Shown here: positions 23,511-35,504 of the stretch, piece after piece
Position numbering within the stretch: the stretch's first letter is position 1
Layout of the letters: each line of letters starts with the position of its first letter
Source of the DNA: Microcyclospora pomicola
Taxonomy: Eukaryota > Ascomycota > Dothideomycetes > Capnodiales
Direction: 5' to 3'
DNA length: 64,000 nucleotides
NCBI GenBank assembly: GCA_002786065.1
Contig: NHNY01000012.1
Coordinates: 466,782 to 530,781 of the forward strand
The notes under the pieces: model-generated
What the model saw: only the letters and a program-made list of their open reading frames with translations
The model's database searches: none
Told to the model about the DNA's origin: nothing
Position numbers and translations under genes: made by a program

Positions 23511-26247
23511 CTTGTCGGTTGTGCCCGCTGGCGAATGCGATGTGGATGGAACGGATGGTGTGGAGTGCGCAACCGACGATTGAGTGGAGGTTTGTCGCAC
23601 TATCGAAAGGAAGAGTTCGCAGGAATGTGAGGAGGCTGGTCGTGGAGCGTACTCGTCGGGAGGTGAGGAGGGGTGGAGGGAGGAGCAGATGTATGGGCGA
23701 GCCTGCGCTTGTGATGGTGGGGCTTTCGCGCGGGCCTAGCGACGATGGCTTGTGGGTGAAGTGCTCGGGATTGTCAAGGTCGGATAGCGGAGAGTTGGAG
23801 ACGGATGTTGAGGATGGTGATGGTGGCGGAGGAGGAGATTGAGTGTGGAAGGATGAAAACTACACGAGATGTTTCTGGGTGAAGGAATGTTTGTTGTATG
23901 GTTCGTGAGACTACTGCTGCCCGAGTGCGCTCAGTCTTTGTGGTTCAAACAGATCGGCGATCGTGTCGCAACGTGCTTGGACGCGGCATTTGCTCCACCA
24001 TCAGATCTTATACCACATCCCTAACCATAATTTACGGTGCATTGTCACTTGTGTTCACTTCGGACGAACTACGATTGTCATGTTCGCCGAGAGGTACAGT
24101 TGACCGATTCAGAGTAAGACACTGGTCAACTGCCGCGATGATCGTGGACAGTAGGCAAGACTACACCTTCGGATGATGGATCACCGCTTGCTCTGCCAGC
24201 TTCACGATCTCACTTGCTATAACATGCTGAGTGACCACACTACTGCTCTCACTGGCATACTATCCCAACTGTGCACTTCTCTGCTGTCCTCGTGGCGACA
24301 GCGTTCACCGCAAAAATCCAAAGGAGACCTCCGGACACCGTCACTGGCTTGGTTCGTGGCGTCGACGCCTGAAAGGTAGCGATAGCTGATGTGGCTGCGC
24401 CCAAAGGTTCGCAAATCTGCAAAGCTCGTCATGCATCAAGACTACACGTGTTGAGAGTGGATGAGCTGTCACTTCACGCCGTCCTGATTCGGTAGCGACA
24501 GCAAGGCTTGATGGCGAATATGCCGGCCAAGACGAACTTTGCACATGGCCACGTCCAGGTGCCAGGACTTAGCACCTCTGACCGGTAATATGGCGATTTT
24601 GAGACATTCCAAACGAAACTTTATATGTATGGCAGACGAACGTCATGACTTGAAGGTTCGACTCTGCGCCAGCTCAGAGTCGCCGATTGGGCAGTCGAGG
24701 TCATTTCCGTGGAATCTGTAAGCCACGCGAGCCGACAACATCCGCCCTCCGTCCGCACTTGTGTCCTACAAGGCAGGTAACGACCGAGGAAACATACACT
24801 TCCTCTGTGGCTTGGAGAAAACGTGTTCTTGGCAGAGTGTGCTCACACAATAAGGCTTATATACTTCAGGGTTTGCAGAGAGCCTCGTCGATGACATTCA
24901 CGAGGCCGTAGACACGATTCGGATGGATCACCCCGAGGATTTAAAGGATTAGCAGAATGTGCTGCGGCCTATCGGACAGCGTTAGCAGCGCGCTTGTCTG
25001 TGGACTGGGATGAAAGGCACTTCAGCTTCGAAACAGGAAATCTACAAAGCCTCCTTCACGCAGTGTGGATGCACAGTGATGCTCGTTAGCCAATTGACCC
25101 CGTCCAATACCTGGTCAATGCCTTGTCTTTGCTGGAAAAGATCGTGATCGGCTATGCCACGTTGATCTGCTCGGGCAAAAGACCACCGCACCGAGCACTA
25201 GGTAATTTGCTACTACATTTAGATCTTCAAGCTCAGACCTCAGGGCCAAATCCAGAGGCCAGCCATGGAATTTCTCATAGCTAGCAGCTCAAAAGTGACA
25301 CGGGATGAGCATGATGTGTTGGGGCTTGTTGAAAGGCTGTGCAAATATACATGATTTGCACCGCTGAAGGCAGACGATACGACGAGGATGATAGGAGTTA
25401 CTGCAATCAGGCAGCTCAATGTATGACTTGACTCAATCAAGCGTACCTCCAGGATGTGATACGCCAATTGCCGATTCTGATCCATATCATACATATCCTC
25501 ACTCTCTGCAGCAGCTATCTGTCGACACAGGCATGATTTGTAGATACGGTAATTGCTATTGCGTGTTGCTATTCAGCGCACTCGCTGCACCGACCGTCTG
25601 CATCAACGCGCACGCAGCTGTCTTGTAATCGCATACCACAAGAGTCTCGGGTGTATACGAGTTGCGGCCAAATGGCACGGGCGTCGATTTATATTAGCGG
25701 GCGGAGATGGAGGAGAAGATCATGTGTGATGATATGGAGGGAGTATCTGGAGCTCGGCTCCCACGCTAGAACGTCCCACTGGTTCTAGCTGGGCACATCA
25801 TGTCGAGAGCCGACGCCATTGCACACACCTCGTGTCCGACATCCTTATGCACACATCCTCGCTCATCATCCATAGCATTCACTGTCGCCTCATTTCGCAC
25901 CTCACTCTCCTTCGACGTCGTCCCAGCGCATCTCGATAATCTCCTCTCCGCCGAACCCTGCGTCAAAGCCATCCACGCCGCTTCTCCGCATCCGCCATTG
26001 CCGCATCTACGTCGACGAACAAAGATCGTTGATAGATCGTGTCAGATCTGAACAGCTCCCGATCCAGTCTGCGCGTTGCACCGTCCAAGACCAGGCACCA
26101 TCCCGCGGATCTCACCCACATCACGACGCGGACACCTGGCCACAAGGCGAGAGAACTGCGTATGCTAGTTGCGCCGGTTTGGCTCACTCTACGCTGCTGG
26201 AGGACGCCCACGCGGTTCGGGCCCGGTGTGGTGCATGAGCCGCGACG
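23511..26247. other. Long divergent intergenic region between HOG1 and the G-alpha gene
   Basis: 2.7 kb between two head-to-head signalling genes. Many short frames exist on both strands; none shows domain or codon evidence. The segment near 24655 has a B-box-like GGTTCGACTC, but no matching A box or cloverleaf could be drawn, so no tRNA is called. Extended promoters and long 5' leaders for both genes are the simplest content. Confidence 0.45.
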
Positions 26248-27616
26248 ATGGGTAGCTGCATGAGTTCCGACTCGAATGGCGAGGAGGGAGATCAGAAGAA
26301 GCGCAGTCAAATGATCGATCGCGGTCTGGAGGAGGATTCAAAGAAGCTGCGGCGGGAATGCAAGATCCTTCTGCTAGGTAGGTCCTGCGCGTACTCAAGA
26401 GAACCAGACCAAGATCTGGCGTTGAAGTGGGTACTGATATAAGAGTGTAGGTTCTGGAGAAAGTGGGAAAAGCACAATCGTGAAGCAGATGAAGATCATA
26501 CACCAAAACGGCTATACCGTGGATGAGCTGGCATTCAGTCGGCATACCATCTACAAGAACCTCATCGATTGTGCCAAGGCACTCGTGAGTGCGCTACGAC
26601 AATTCGAGATCGAGGTGGACAATCCCGAGAACACGGCATATTCGAACTATATCATGGAATATGTTGTCGACCCCGATCCAGAACAACCTCTGGATCCCAA
26701 AGTCGGCGATGCCATCTCTAGCCTCTGGCAAGATAAGAGCATACCAAAAGTGATCGATCATCAGAATGAATTCTATTTGATGGATTCGGCACCATAGTAC
26801 ATGGCCCTCACACAGGTTATGCCAGGCCCATGCTGACCCTCGAATAGTTTCTTCGACGAGGTCAAACGAATTGCCTCAGCGGATTATATTCCTACCGAAG
26901 CGGATGTGCTAAGAGCACGAACGAAGACGACTGGTATTTATGAAACTAGATTTCAGATGGGCCAATTGAGCATACAGTGAGCATAATGTGCAAGATTTAC
27001 GACAGGTATTCATTGGCTTACACGATCGCAGTATGTTTGATGTTGGCGGACAAAGAAGTGAGCGAAAGAAATGGATCCATTGCTTTGAGAATGTGACTTC
27101 CATCATCTTCTGCGTGGCGTTGAGCGAATATGACCAAGTCCTGCTTGAAGAGAGCAGTCAGGTGCGTCTTTGTTACGTACTCGTCTTGACCAGAAGAATC
27201 TGACAAATCCAAACAGAACCGCATGATGGAGTCTCTGGTCCTATTCGATTCGGTCGTCAACTCTCGGTGGTTCGCCCGAACCTCGATCATCCTTTTCCTC
27301 AACAAAGTCGACCTGTTCCGAGCCAAGCTTTCGAAATCTCCTTTACAAAACTACTTTCCCGACTATTCGGGAGGCGACGACGTTAATCGCGCCGCCAAAT
27401 ACCTCCTATGGCGCTTTAATCAAGTGAACCGAGCACACTTGAATCTATACCCCCAGTAAGTTGGATTCCAAAATCATGTCTGGAAACTGTTCATCCTTGC
27501 TGACATTGGCGAATAGTCTTACACAAGCAACGGATACGTCCAACATCCGGCTAGTCTTTGCTGCCGTCAAGGAAACCATACTTCAGAATGCCCTGAAAGA
27601 CTCAGGAATCCTATAG
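26248..27616 (+). CDS. GNA3: Heterotrimeric G protein alpha subunit, group III (GNA-3/GanB-like)
   Basis: Six exons: 26248-26377, 26451-26796, 26848-26976, 27032-27161, 27217-27455 and 27517-27616, 357 residues. The N-terminus MGSCMSS has the Gly2 myristoylation and Cys4 palmitoylation sites. The P-loop GSGESGKST starts at residue 44. Switch I is RARTKTTG (Arg183, Thr187), switch [14 protein letters not shown] (catalytic Gln209), and NKVD is present. The guanine-contact loop reads TQATDT instead of TCATDT, as in fungal group III. The C-terminus is LKDSGIL, which lacks the pertussis-toxin cysteine and also marks group III. These subunits usually act upstream of adenylyl cyclase and PKA. The intron phases match the reading frame at every junction. 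Confidence 0.95.
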
Positions 27617-29300
27617 CGGGTGTTCCATGATCAATTTCGATGCCACCGCATTGACCAGCTCCGAGGACGTTGGTCATAACTTTGGAAGCCAAAAGTGATT
27701 TCTTGAAGGCCTAATAGGGGCCATCTACATCTACGACCGAACCAAGCGATCGGAGTCTACTGCTTTCTCAATGGTATGTAGCAACAGATGTCTTGAACCT
27801 TTTCTTATCGTGTCCAGTGGCTACAATGTCCTGTGCTGCGATCTTCTCCCCCTGATCCATCACTATTGGGATATTTGTCTACGTTGGTCGTTGAAGTGCG
27901 GAAGCCTGCACCTAAGGTTGCACCACGCAAGGAGCATTGAAATTCGGAGCATCTAAATTCGTTTTGAGAGCACGACGGTGCAGCGATCATGACTTGATCG
28001 AGAAACAGCATGGATGCGAGATCTGCGAACGGCGCAAAAATGGTGTCAAATCTCAGGTGGCTCGGACAGGGGTCCTAATGAGATACCAGCTGCGAAGGAG
28101 TTCGAGCACAGTTGACGCGAGGAAAAGAGCCGAACAGACACCAGGTCTATCATAAGTTATCAGTGAGTAGCCTAGGTACCGTAATGCTTACAGGTGTTGA
28201 CGAAATTGTACATAAGTGAGGTCCATAGCGAAGACTTTAGACTGATTTCAAGAATTCCCAGATGATCTTCACCACATCGCCTATCTCCGATTGGGACCTA
28301 TGACTTCAATTTCTAATAGATGTATGTACTCTGTTCGATGGATCTCCCGCGCTTCCCAGTGGCTGCAGCATCCCGACGCAAGGGATATTGGCCAGAGATA
28401 TAGATGCTCGATGTTGCACGACGCCTGCAAGAACCCGTGGGAGGTCTACGGAGGGAAGATTTGACAGGTCGTACCGTGGTGTTTCTTCCTTCGCAAGGTC
28501 AGGGCTTCGAGACGCGCGCTCCGTGGAGAGGTGAAGCACTCAGTACGCGCATGGATTCTGACCAGGCGGTTATGGCAACCCACTTCCAAGGAACAACAAA
28601 AGATCGTGCTTCAGCGTTGGCGCAAGGTAGCGGTGAAGATCGACCAAAGGGGCGTATTGAAGAGAGTCTCGCTCGTGGTATATGCTTGAGGTTACACACG
28701 ATACGCTTTACTGGGGCGCGCGGTGGCACACACACATGCATCGCCCATCCGTAAGTCTGGGTTTTCGCACTATGGGTCTCAGTTCTTCAGTCTGACGTCT
28801 GGTTATCAGCTCTGTCTCGTGCGGTGCGCTATATCTTTCAGCTGCTGCGTCTTTTCTCTAGGTTGGTAGTCCTGTCGTGCAATTATCTCTTCGCATTCGG
28901 GACGAGGCTTGAGCATTCGCTGAGTGGTGGCAGACACGCACGTGTGCGGAATTCACTGCTGAATTGACCAAGTCTGAAAGCGAAGTGCTTTTGCATTCCA
29001 TGGTCGTACTGGGTTCGCCGCCACGCTGACACAAGGCGCTTGTGCTGGTTGGTGAATCTGAGCACATGTGTCGCTCTGCCTATGCAAGCCTGCTGCCTTG
29101 TGGTCAAAGGTTTCGGGTCTTCAACTATTGCTGATACAGCAATCTTTACGAGCTCGAGGACACGGAAGACGAGACGCGGTCTTGTTGGATCGCATATGAG
29201 GGGGCGTGCATGTGACAGCACGTCAAGAGTCGACTACGAATGTCCACTGGTTTACGATTGCTGGATGTGCAACGCAAGAATCTTGCTTGAAACGAGAAAT
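27617..29300. other. Intergenic region before the chitin synthase gene
   Basis: 1.7 kb between two plus-strand genes. A frame of 116 codons at 28404-28754 overlaps an antisense frame of 80 codons and has no recognisable domain; neither is called. The rest probably holds the G-alpha 3' UTR and the chitin synthase promoter and leader. Confidence 0.4.
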
Positions 29301-32095
29301 ATGGACGACGCGGCCATGCTCACGCTGCGAGCCACAGACGAAAGCAACATAAGCCATGAATGGCCTATCAAAGACATCGTCTACGTTGCCATCGTCGGCG
29401 CAGTCATGCTCGCCGCGCTCTTGGAATGGATCCTCTGGCTCCTGGCGTTCCTTTACTGCCTGGCCAAGGTCTTTCAGAAAGCCGAGGGGGAAAACAAATG
29501 GAGCGTGCGAGTGCTCGTCATTCTGAACATGGTCCTGTTTGTTGCTTTGAGATGCATCTTCCTGCCTATCATGGTCGTCACTTTGCCCTTGCCAAGCTCG
29601 GTGGTGAAGTACTTTCCACAGGAAATGGTGGATGTATTGCAATGGTTCGCATTCTACTCGTTCGCGGGCTTGTTGACCATCCCCTGGCTGTTCTGCGTCT
29701 ATCAGCTCGTTACGCACAATATCGGACGGACTAAGAAGATCAAGCATGTGCTGGATGAGCACTCCGCTCCAAAGGTTGGTGAGTCAAGGCTGATTGGTTC
29801 GACCGAATGAGATAGTTATACTGATTGTTATGTTCCAGTCATTGTCATGCCTTGCTACAAGGAGAAGCCAGATGTGCTGTTGAGGACCGTCGACTCCATC
29901 GTCGCCTGCGACTACCCGCCAAGCTGCATGCACATCTTCCTATCCTTCGATGGTGATGAAGTAGGCGAGCTCTACCTCAACACGCTCGACCAGCTCGGCG
30001 TGCCTCTCAAGCTTGAGTACTATCCCACGAGCATTGACGTGACATATCGTGATTGCAGAATCACCGTTTCGCGGTTCAAACATGGTGGCAAGCGGAAGTG
30101 CCAGAAGAAGACATACCAACTCATTGATAAAGTCTACGCCACATATCTACGACGGAACGATAACATGTTCATGCTCTTCATCGATTCGGATTGCATACTG
30201 GACCGAGTCTGTATCCAGAACTTCATGTATGAGATGGAGCTAAAACCCGGGAGCCAGAGGACCATGACCGCGATGACTGGGGTCATCACCTCGACCACCA
30301 AAAAGAACACTCTTCTCACGATTCTACAAGACATGGAGTATATCCATGGGCAGCTCTTCGAGCGATCCGTCGAGTCTGGCTGTGGAGCAGTGACCTGTCT
30401 CCCCGGCGCTCTGACCATGCTACGCTTCTCAGCTTTCCGGCGGATGGCCAAATTCTACTTCGCCGACAAGGCTGAACAATGCGATGATCTCTTCGATTAT
30501 GGGAAGTGCCACCTAGGCGAAGACCGATGGTTGACGCATCTGTTCATGGTCGCGGCGCCGGAGCGATACCAGATCCAGATGAATACGGGCGCATTTTGCA
30601 AGACCGAAGCTGTCGAGACGTTCACCAGCTTGTTGAAGCAGCGTCGCAGGTGGTTTCTCGGCTTCATGACCAATGAAGTGTGTATGCTGACCGATCTTCG
30701 GCTGTGGAAACGGTATCCACTGCTGTTGATCATTCGATTGGCGATGAACACGATCCGAACCACGGCGCTTCTATTCTTCATCATGGTCATCGCGATCATC
30801 TCAACATCTCAGTCGATCAAGAATCTTCCCGTGGGGTTTATCGCGGTGTCCCTCGGGCTCAACTGGTTGCTCATGGTGTACTTTGGAGCCAAGCTTGGGA
30901 GGTACAAAGTGATGATGTACCCTATCATGTTGTAAGTATGCTCCTGATTTCACTTAGCCAATGCTAACACTATTCCAGCGTCATCAATCCAATCATGAAC
31001 TATTGCTATATGGTCTACGGCATATTTACCGCCGGCCAGAGAACATGGGGTGGACCACGAGCAGATGCTGGAGCAGCAGACGCAACCACAACGCCTGCGC
31101 AGGCCATCGAACAGGCTAAGATGACCGGAGACGAGCTCAACGTAGTGCCGGAGACATTCAAACCTGCCGTAGAGATGATCACACGGAAACGATCTCGCAA
31201 AGTTCCTTTGATGCCTTCCGGTCACCTGGAAGGTCGCTTTGCGCCTGCTGAGCCCCTGGCTGGGGGCTGGTTCCAGCAAGCGAACGACTCTGGCTTCCTC
31301 CACTCTGATATGACACGGCGCCAAATCAAAGAGACTCCGTGGACTGCACGAGATGGCAGCCGAGATAGCGTCGATTCCATGATGTCCGGCTATAGCACGA
31401 GTCACTCTATCCATACACCGCGGAGAGTCGGAAGTATCATTGGCACAGACGAGGGACATGTCAGCCGTGGAATTGGCAAGCAAAAAGCAACGAATGAAAC
31501 CGAACTGGAGACGGAAGTACCTCGCAGAGATGAGACTCAAGGCTATGGTATGCATCATTCTGCACGCAGCTCTGTCACATCCATCGCCTCGAGCACATCC
31601 TCGGTCTCACTGCACTTCGCCGTTCCGCCGCGTTCAACGCCTCACCAACCATCAAACGCTCAAAACTCAACACAACCAGCTCCACCATCTACCAACTCCA
31701 TCAGCCCCCGTCCTCTCCATCGCCAACGCAGCCTCTCCGACTCCGCCCTCCTCCCTTCCGCTCCCCCGGCACATCGAATCACGCTTGCCCCATCCCGTGC
31801 CCAAAGCAGCAACGGCCGCAGCCCGCTCGCACGTAAAAGCTTCGAGCGCGTCATGAGCCCGCCTGCCGCCGCAGAGCGTCCGCTGTTCTTCACAGATCCC
31901 ATGTCCGCCGTGCAGGTCATCGAGCTCGAGCGGCGGTCCGCGGCGCAGGCACGGGCGTCGATGGAAAGTCGGCGGAGTAGCACGGCGTCGACTGGGGGAA
32001 GGGTGCGGAGGGGGAGGCAGATGAGTACGGAGCGAAGGCAGGGGCAGGGGAGGAGGCTAAGTAAGAGGCCGGCGGGGGAGAGGGGGAGGAGTTGA
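29301..32095 (+). CDS. Chitin synthase, class VI
   Basis: Exons 29301-29778, 29839-30931 and 30979-32095, 895 residues; introns are 60 and 47 nt. The start is placed at 29301 (MDDAAMLTLRAT); an in-frame Met lies further upstream at 29040. Membrane helices occur at the N-terminus (VYVAIVGAVMLAALLEWILW, VRVLVILNMVLFVALRCIFL) and after the catalytic core (IIRLAMNTIRTTALLFFIMV). The family-2 glycosyltransferase core runs from VIVMPCYKEKPDVLL, through LFIDSDCIL and CLPGALTM, to GEDRWLTHLF and the product-site QRRRW at about residue 426. There is no myosin motor, and the short N-terminus fits class VI (ChsD of Aspergillus fumigatus) rather than class V or VII. The last 330 residues form a Ser/Arg-rich, probably cytosolic tail. 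Confidence 0.88.
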
Positions 32096-32288
32096 GGGGA
32101 GGGATCACGAAATGCACGGGTCACGATAGTATGGGAAGAGTCTGATGCGGTTCTAATCATGTTATCATATTCGTGTCTACGATCATTGCCATCGTCCTCA
32201 ACGCCCAGTAATACACTACTGTACTTTGACATGTTTTATCCCGCTGAACACGAATCAAAGACCAAAAGCACATCCCCATCCCCAGCAC

Positions 32289-33463
32289 TCACACAACCTC
32301 AAACCCAAACTCCCCTCTCAACCCCATCAACGCCTCCTCCTCTACGACTTCATCCGCCTTCTCCGGCAACGCAGTATTTCCGTGCGGCCTCCCCAACCTA
32401 CCCATCAGCTCCGGCAACCCGGCGCCGCTCGCGAAGACATACATCTTCGCCACGCGCGACAGCGTCTGCAGCCGAAACGGCGTGTCCTTGGGGACATAGA
32501 CGAGCTCGCCGGCCGCGAGGACCGTCGGCGCGGCGTGGTCGGCGAGCTGCACGGCGACGCGCCCGGCCACGAGCTGGAAGGCGTGGTGGACGGCGGCGAA
32601 CTTGAGCTTTCGCGACGCGTGGCCAAAGAGGCTGGAGGCGTGGTGTTGGGTCGAGCTCTCGAGGCTGGCGACGGAGAAGCCTGGACTGCTGCTGTTGCCG
32701 GCTCGCGCTGACTCGGCGGTCGTGACGAGGGGCCGGACGACCGTGCCCCCAACATTATACGCAGGGCCCGTGGCGTGCTGGAGGAAGTACGGCGCGAGCT
32801 TGCCCGGGAGGGTATTCTCGGCGCCGGTCCACGGCTGCGGCGCGCCGCCTTGATGCTGCGGGCACGGGATCATGTCGAACTGCTCGCTGGCGGCCTTGAG
32901 TTTGGGCAGCAGGACCTCGAAGACGCTGCGCGGGTCGTCCATGGGCCACTGCGGGCCGGCGTACGGCTCGCCGATGAAGCGGAAGAACTCCTCCCAGCCG
33001 CCGGGCACGATCAGGCCGACGAACTCGGTGTGCGCGCCGAGGATCTGGTATTGGTGGATCGTTCCCTGTGTGAGGTGATGAGTACGGTAGATTGAGATGG
33101 ATGAGCGCGGCGGCGCTGGGGACGTACGGGTGGCACACTCGCGAAATCCCCCGCGGTCATCGTCCGGCACTCCTCGCCGGCCCAGACGTTCATCGACCCT
33201 TGCAGACAGAGGAAGACATCGTGCGTCTCCTTGTGGAAGTGGAAGCCGATCGGGGCGCTTTGGCTGCCGCCACTGCCTACGACCGCGAAGGCGTTCTCGG
33301 TCTCTTTGCCCGTCACCAGCAGCCGCGTCGCGGACTTTGACAGCGGGATGTAGATGATCTCGCCGTCTTGCGTGGAGAGCACGTACGGTCTGCCGGGTTG
33401 GCCGGGAGGCAGGTCGGTGGTGAGGAGGGAGGGGGCTGTGCCGTTGGTCGGGAGGCCTCCCAT
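32289..33463 (-). CDS. Bicupin dioxygenase, quercetin 2,3-dioxygenase-like
   Basis: Exons on the minus strand are 33463-33128 and 33065-32289, 370 residues; the intron is 62 nt and phase 0. The first cupin has GFHFHKETHDVFLCLQGS (His75, His77), then the DFASVPP/GTIHQYQI strand across the splice junction (His116). The next block is FVGLIVPGGWEEFFRFIGEP, typical of fungal quercetinase-like proteins. A second, degenerate cupin (AVHHAFQLVAGRVAVQLADH) fills the C-terminal half. The family opens the flavonol C-ring with dioxygen and releases carbon monoxide, using a copper or other divalent metal. No signal peptide is seen, so an intracellular enzyme is likely. The true substrate is not shown. Confidence 0.85.
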
Positions 33464-34277
33464 TTTGACCTGAAGTATCGAGTGGGAAAGGACGTAGGTG
33501 ACAAGAAAGAAGACTCAGAAAGGAGATTGCAGAGGAAGAATGCTAAGAAAGAGAGTAGAACAGAATCTGGAGAAAAGCCCAGAGCAATATACAAACCACC
33601 ACAATCCCCAATCCCGTAGCCTGCTCGTCTCATCTATGCGCGACCCGCCCAGTGCACATCTCGGAGCACCGCAGATCCGCCATCGTGGCGGCAAGGCATC
33701 GCGAACTTCCCGCAGCGGCATAGCCACCCTCATAAGCAGCGCGACCCGAACAGCACCTTATGTAGTGTAGTGTAGTGCAGTGTAGTGGAAAAACGCCGCC
33801 AGATTTAGGGCTGTAGTGGCCATCCCTATCGGTCAAGATCGTGCCGAAGCCCTAAGTAGCGTGGATCACGCCATGGGGCGGGTTAGGGCTCGCGACCGAG
33901 CGCGCCGGCGGACTTGACTTCATCGGTCTGTTCGGGGGAAGGTTGCGCCCGTGAGGCCGAGGAGTTGTGCATGGGTCTGGTTTGTGGGGGAACAATGTTT
34001 AGCTCGTGCGTGTCGATGGAGACGGCGGTTGCAGATCGATCTGATGCGGTGTTTCGGGTGATTTGGCTGTGTCCGGCCGCTCTTTAAGACGCAAAGTATA
34101 TTGCGGCCATTGGAGGGGCGATATATATCAAATAGATCTCCACCTGCTAGCTAACCCAGAGGATCCCCCACCACGATCCTACTAGGTTGTCTCTATACAT
34201 CCACTCAAACCCTACGAAAGTCGCGACCTCGTCCCCCTCTCCATCCTCCTCAACTCCTTTGACCTCGAACAAGCACC
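33464..34277. other. Divergent promoter region, cupin and hydrolase genes
   Basis: About 810 bp between head-to-head genes. It contains a TGTAG microsatellite at 33761-33785 and an AT-rich GATATATATCAAATAG tract near 34120, about 155 bp upstream of the hydrolase start, which could serve as a TATA element. No gene is recognised. Confidence 0.45.
33761..33785 (+). repeat. Pentanucleotide microsatellite (TGTAG)x5
   Basis: Five consecutive 5-bp units, the fourth reading TGCAG. It lies in the shared promoter region, about 300 bp from the cupin gene start. Confidence 0.8.
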
Positions 34278-35282
34278 ATGAACCACCTCCCCGCCCTCGG
34301 CACCTCGATCCAAACCATCGTCCTCCCGACCTTCCAAGCCTACGCGCCCCTCCTCGCCGCCAACGCCGACGCCATCCGCTCCGTCCGCTGCACCACCCAC
34401 CAGTACGGCCCGCACGCCCGTCACCAGCTGGACATCTACCACCCGCCGACGACGCCGCAGCTCACCGCGCACGACCGCCACCCCACCCTCCTCTTCACCT
34501 ACGGCGGCGGCCTGATCAACGGCGCGCGCACCCTCCCCGTCCCCTTCCTGCACGGGCTCGTCTACGCCAACCTCGGCGCCTTCTTCGCGCGCACCTTCGG
34601 CTGGACCGTCGTGGTCGTCGACTACCGGCTGATCGCACATGGCGCGGTGTTCCCGTCCGGCGGCGAAGACGTCGCGCTCGCCGTGGACTGGCTGCTCGCG
34701 AACCCGCCGGTCGCGCAGCCGATGGACTTGTTCCTGATGGGCAACTCGGCGGGCGGGATCCACGCGGCGACGTTCCTGCTGCACGGCGCGTTCGCGTCGA
34801 CCCGGCGGAAGATCCTCGAGACGTCGCCGGAGCAGACGCGGCTGCGGGGCGCGATCATGTTGTCCGTGCCGTTTTCGTTCGGCCTCGCGCACGAGAGCCG
34901 GGAGGATCATCTGGACACATATTTCCGGCACGACGTGGAGGCGAACTCACCCCTGGGGCAGTTAAAGAGTGCACAGGCGGCGGCGCAGGCGGACGGACAG
35001 GCGTTGGACTTCGTGCGCGCGGGCGCGAAGCTGCTGGTGCTGAACGGCGAGCTGGAGCCGGAGACGGAGATTTCGATCCCGCGCGACGAGTTCGTGCGGC
35101 AGTGGATGAGCATGGCGGATGATGCGAGCCGGTGGGCGCTGGTAGTGGATTCCATGCGGGGGCACAACCACATCAGTCCGTCGGTGTCGTTGGGGACGGG
35201 CATCGCGGAGGAGGAAGCGTGGGGCTGGCAGGTGGCCGGGTTCGTTGAGGGGATTGTGAAGTTTGCGCCGAAGACAATGTGA
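34278..35282 (+). CDS. Alpha/beta-hydrolase fold protein, esterase/lipase-like
   Basis: Single exon, 334 residues. The order is typical of the hormone-sensitive-lipase-like group: a YGGG oxyanion-hole motif at residues 75-78 (normally HGGG), the nucleophile elbow GNSAGG with Ser157, an Asp/Glu-rich strand (LLVLNGELEPETE), and a histidine near the C-terminus (His296 or His298 in RGHNHIS). There is no signal peptide. The start lies in a good context 18 bp after an AGCACC sequence. The coding region is much more GC-rich than its flanks. It shares a promoter region with the cupin dioxygenase, which may point to linked aromatic or ester metabolism, but that is inference. Confidence 0.8.
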   Translation: MNHLPALGTSIQTIVLPTFQAYAPLLAANADAIRSVRCTTHQYGPHARHQLDIYHPPTTPQLTAHDRHPTLLFTYGGGLINGARTLPVPFLHGLVYANLGAFFARTFGWTVVVVDYRLIAHGAVFPSGGEDVALAVDWLLANPPVAQPMDLFLMGNSAGGIHAATFLLHGAFASTRRKILETSPEQTRLRGAIMLSVPFSFGLAHESREDHLDTYFRHDVEANSPLGQLKSAQAAAQADGQALDFVRAGAKLLVLNGELEPETEISIPRDEFVRQWMSMADDASRWALVVDSMRGHNHISPSVSLGTGIAEEEAWGWQVAGFVEGIVKFAPKTM

Positions 35283-35504
35283 AGACCGCTGGACGATGGA
35301 ACGACGTGATAGATTAGATTGTACGAATTTGGGTGAGAAAGGATACAGGTATATTGCATTAGCTTTTGTGGAAATGGTCCTGACCCAAGCCGCTCGCTCA
35401 CTGAAGAAAACCCATATATCAGTACGTATGTGGTATCATGAAACTTCCCAAACGCTCCGGATCAACGCTTTTGCTCCCGCCTTCTCGCCATCTACAGCAT
35501 ACCG

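Noticed and set aside
24640-24680. B-box-like GGTTCGACTC as a tRNA gene
   Set aside because: No A box or cloverleaf could be drawn around it.
28404-28754. 116-codon plus frame before the chitin synthase gene
   Set aside because: It overlaps an antisense frame of similar quality, has no domain, and I see no splice support.
31440-31856. Frame at 31440-31856 and other GC-rich frames in 31600-35100
   Set aside because: They are shadows of the chitin synthase tail, the cupin and the hydrolase, produced by high GC content.
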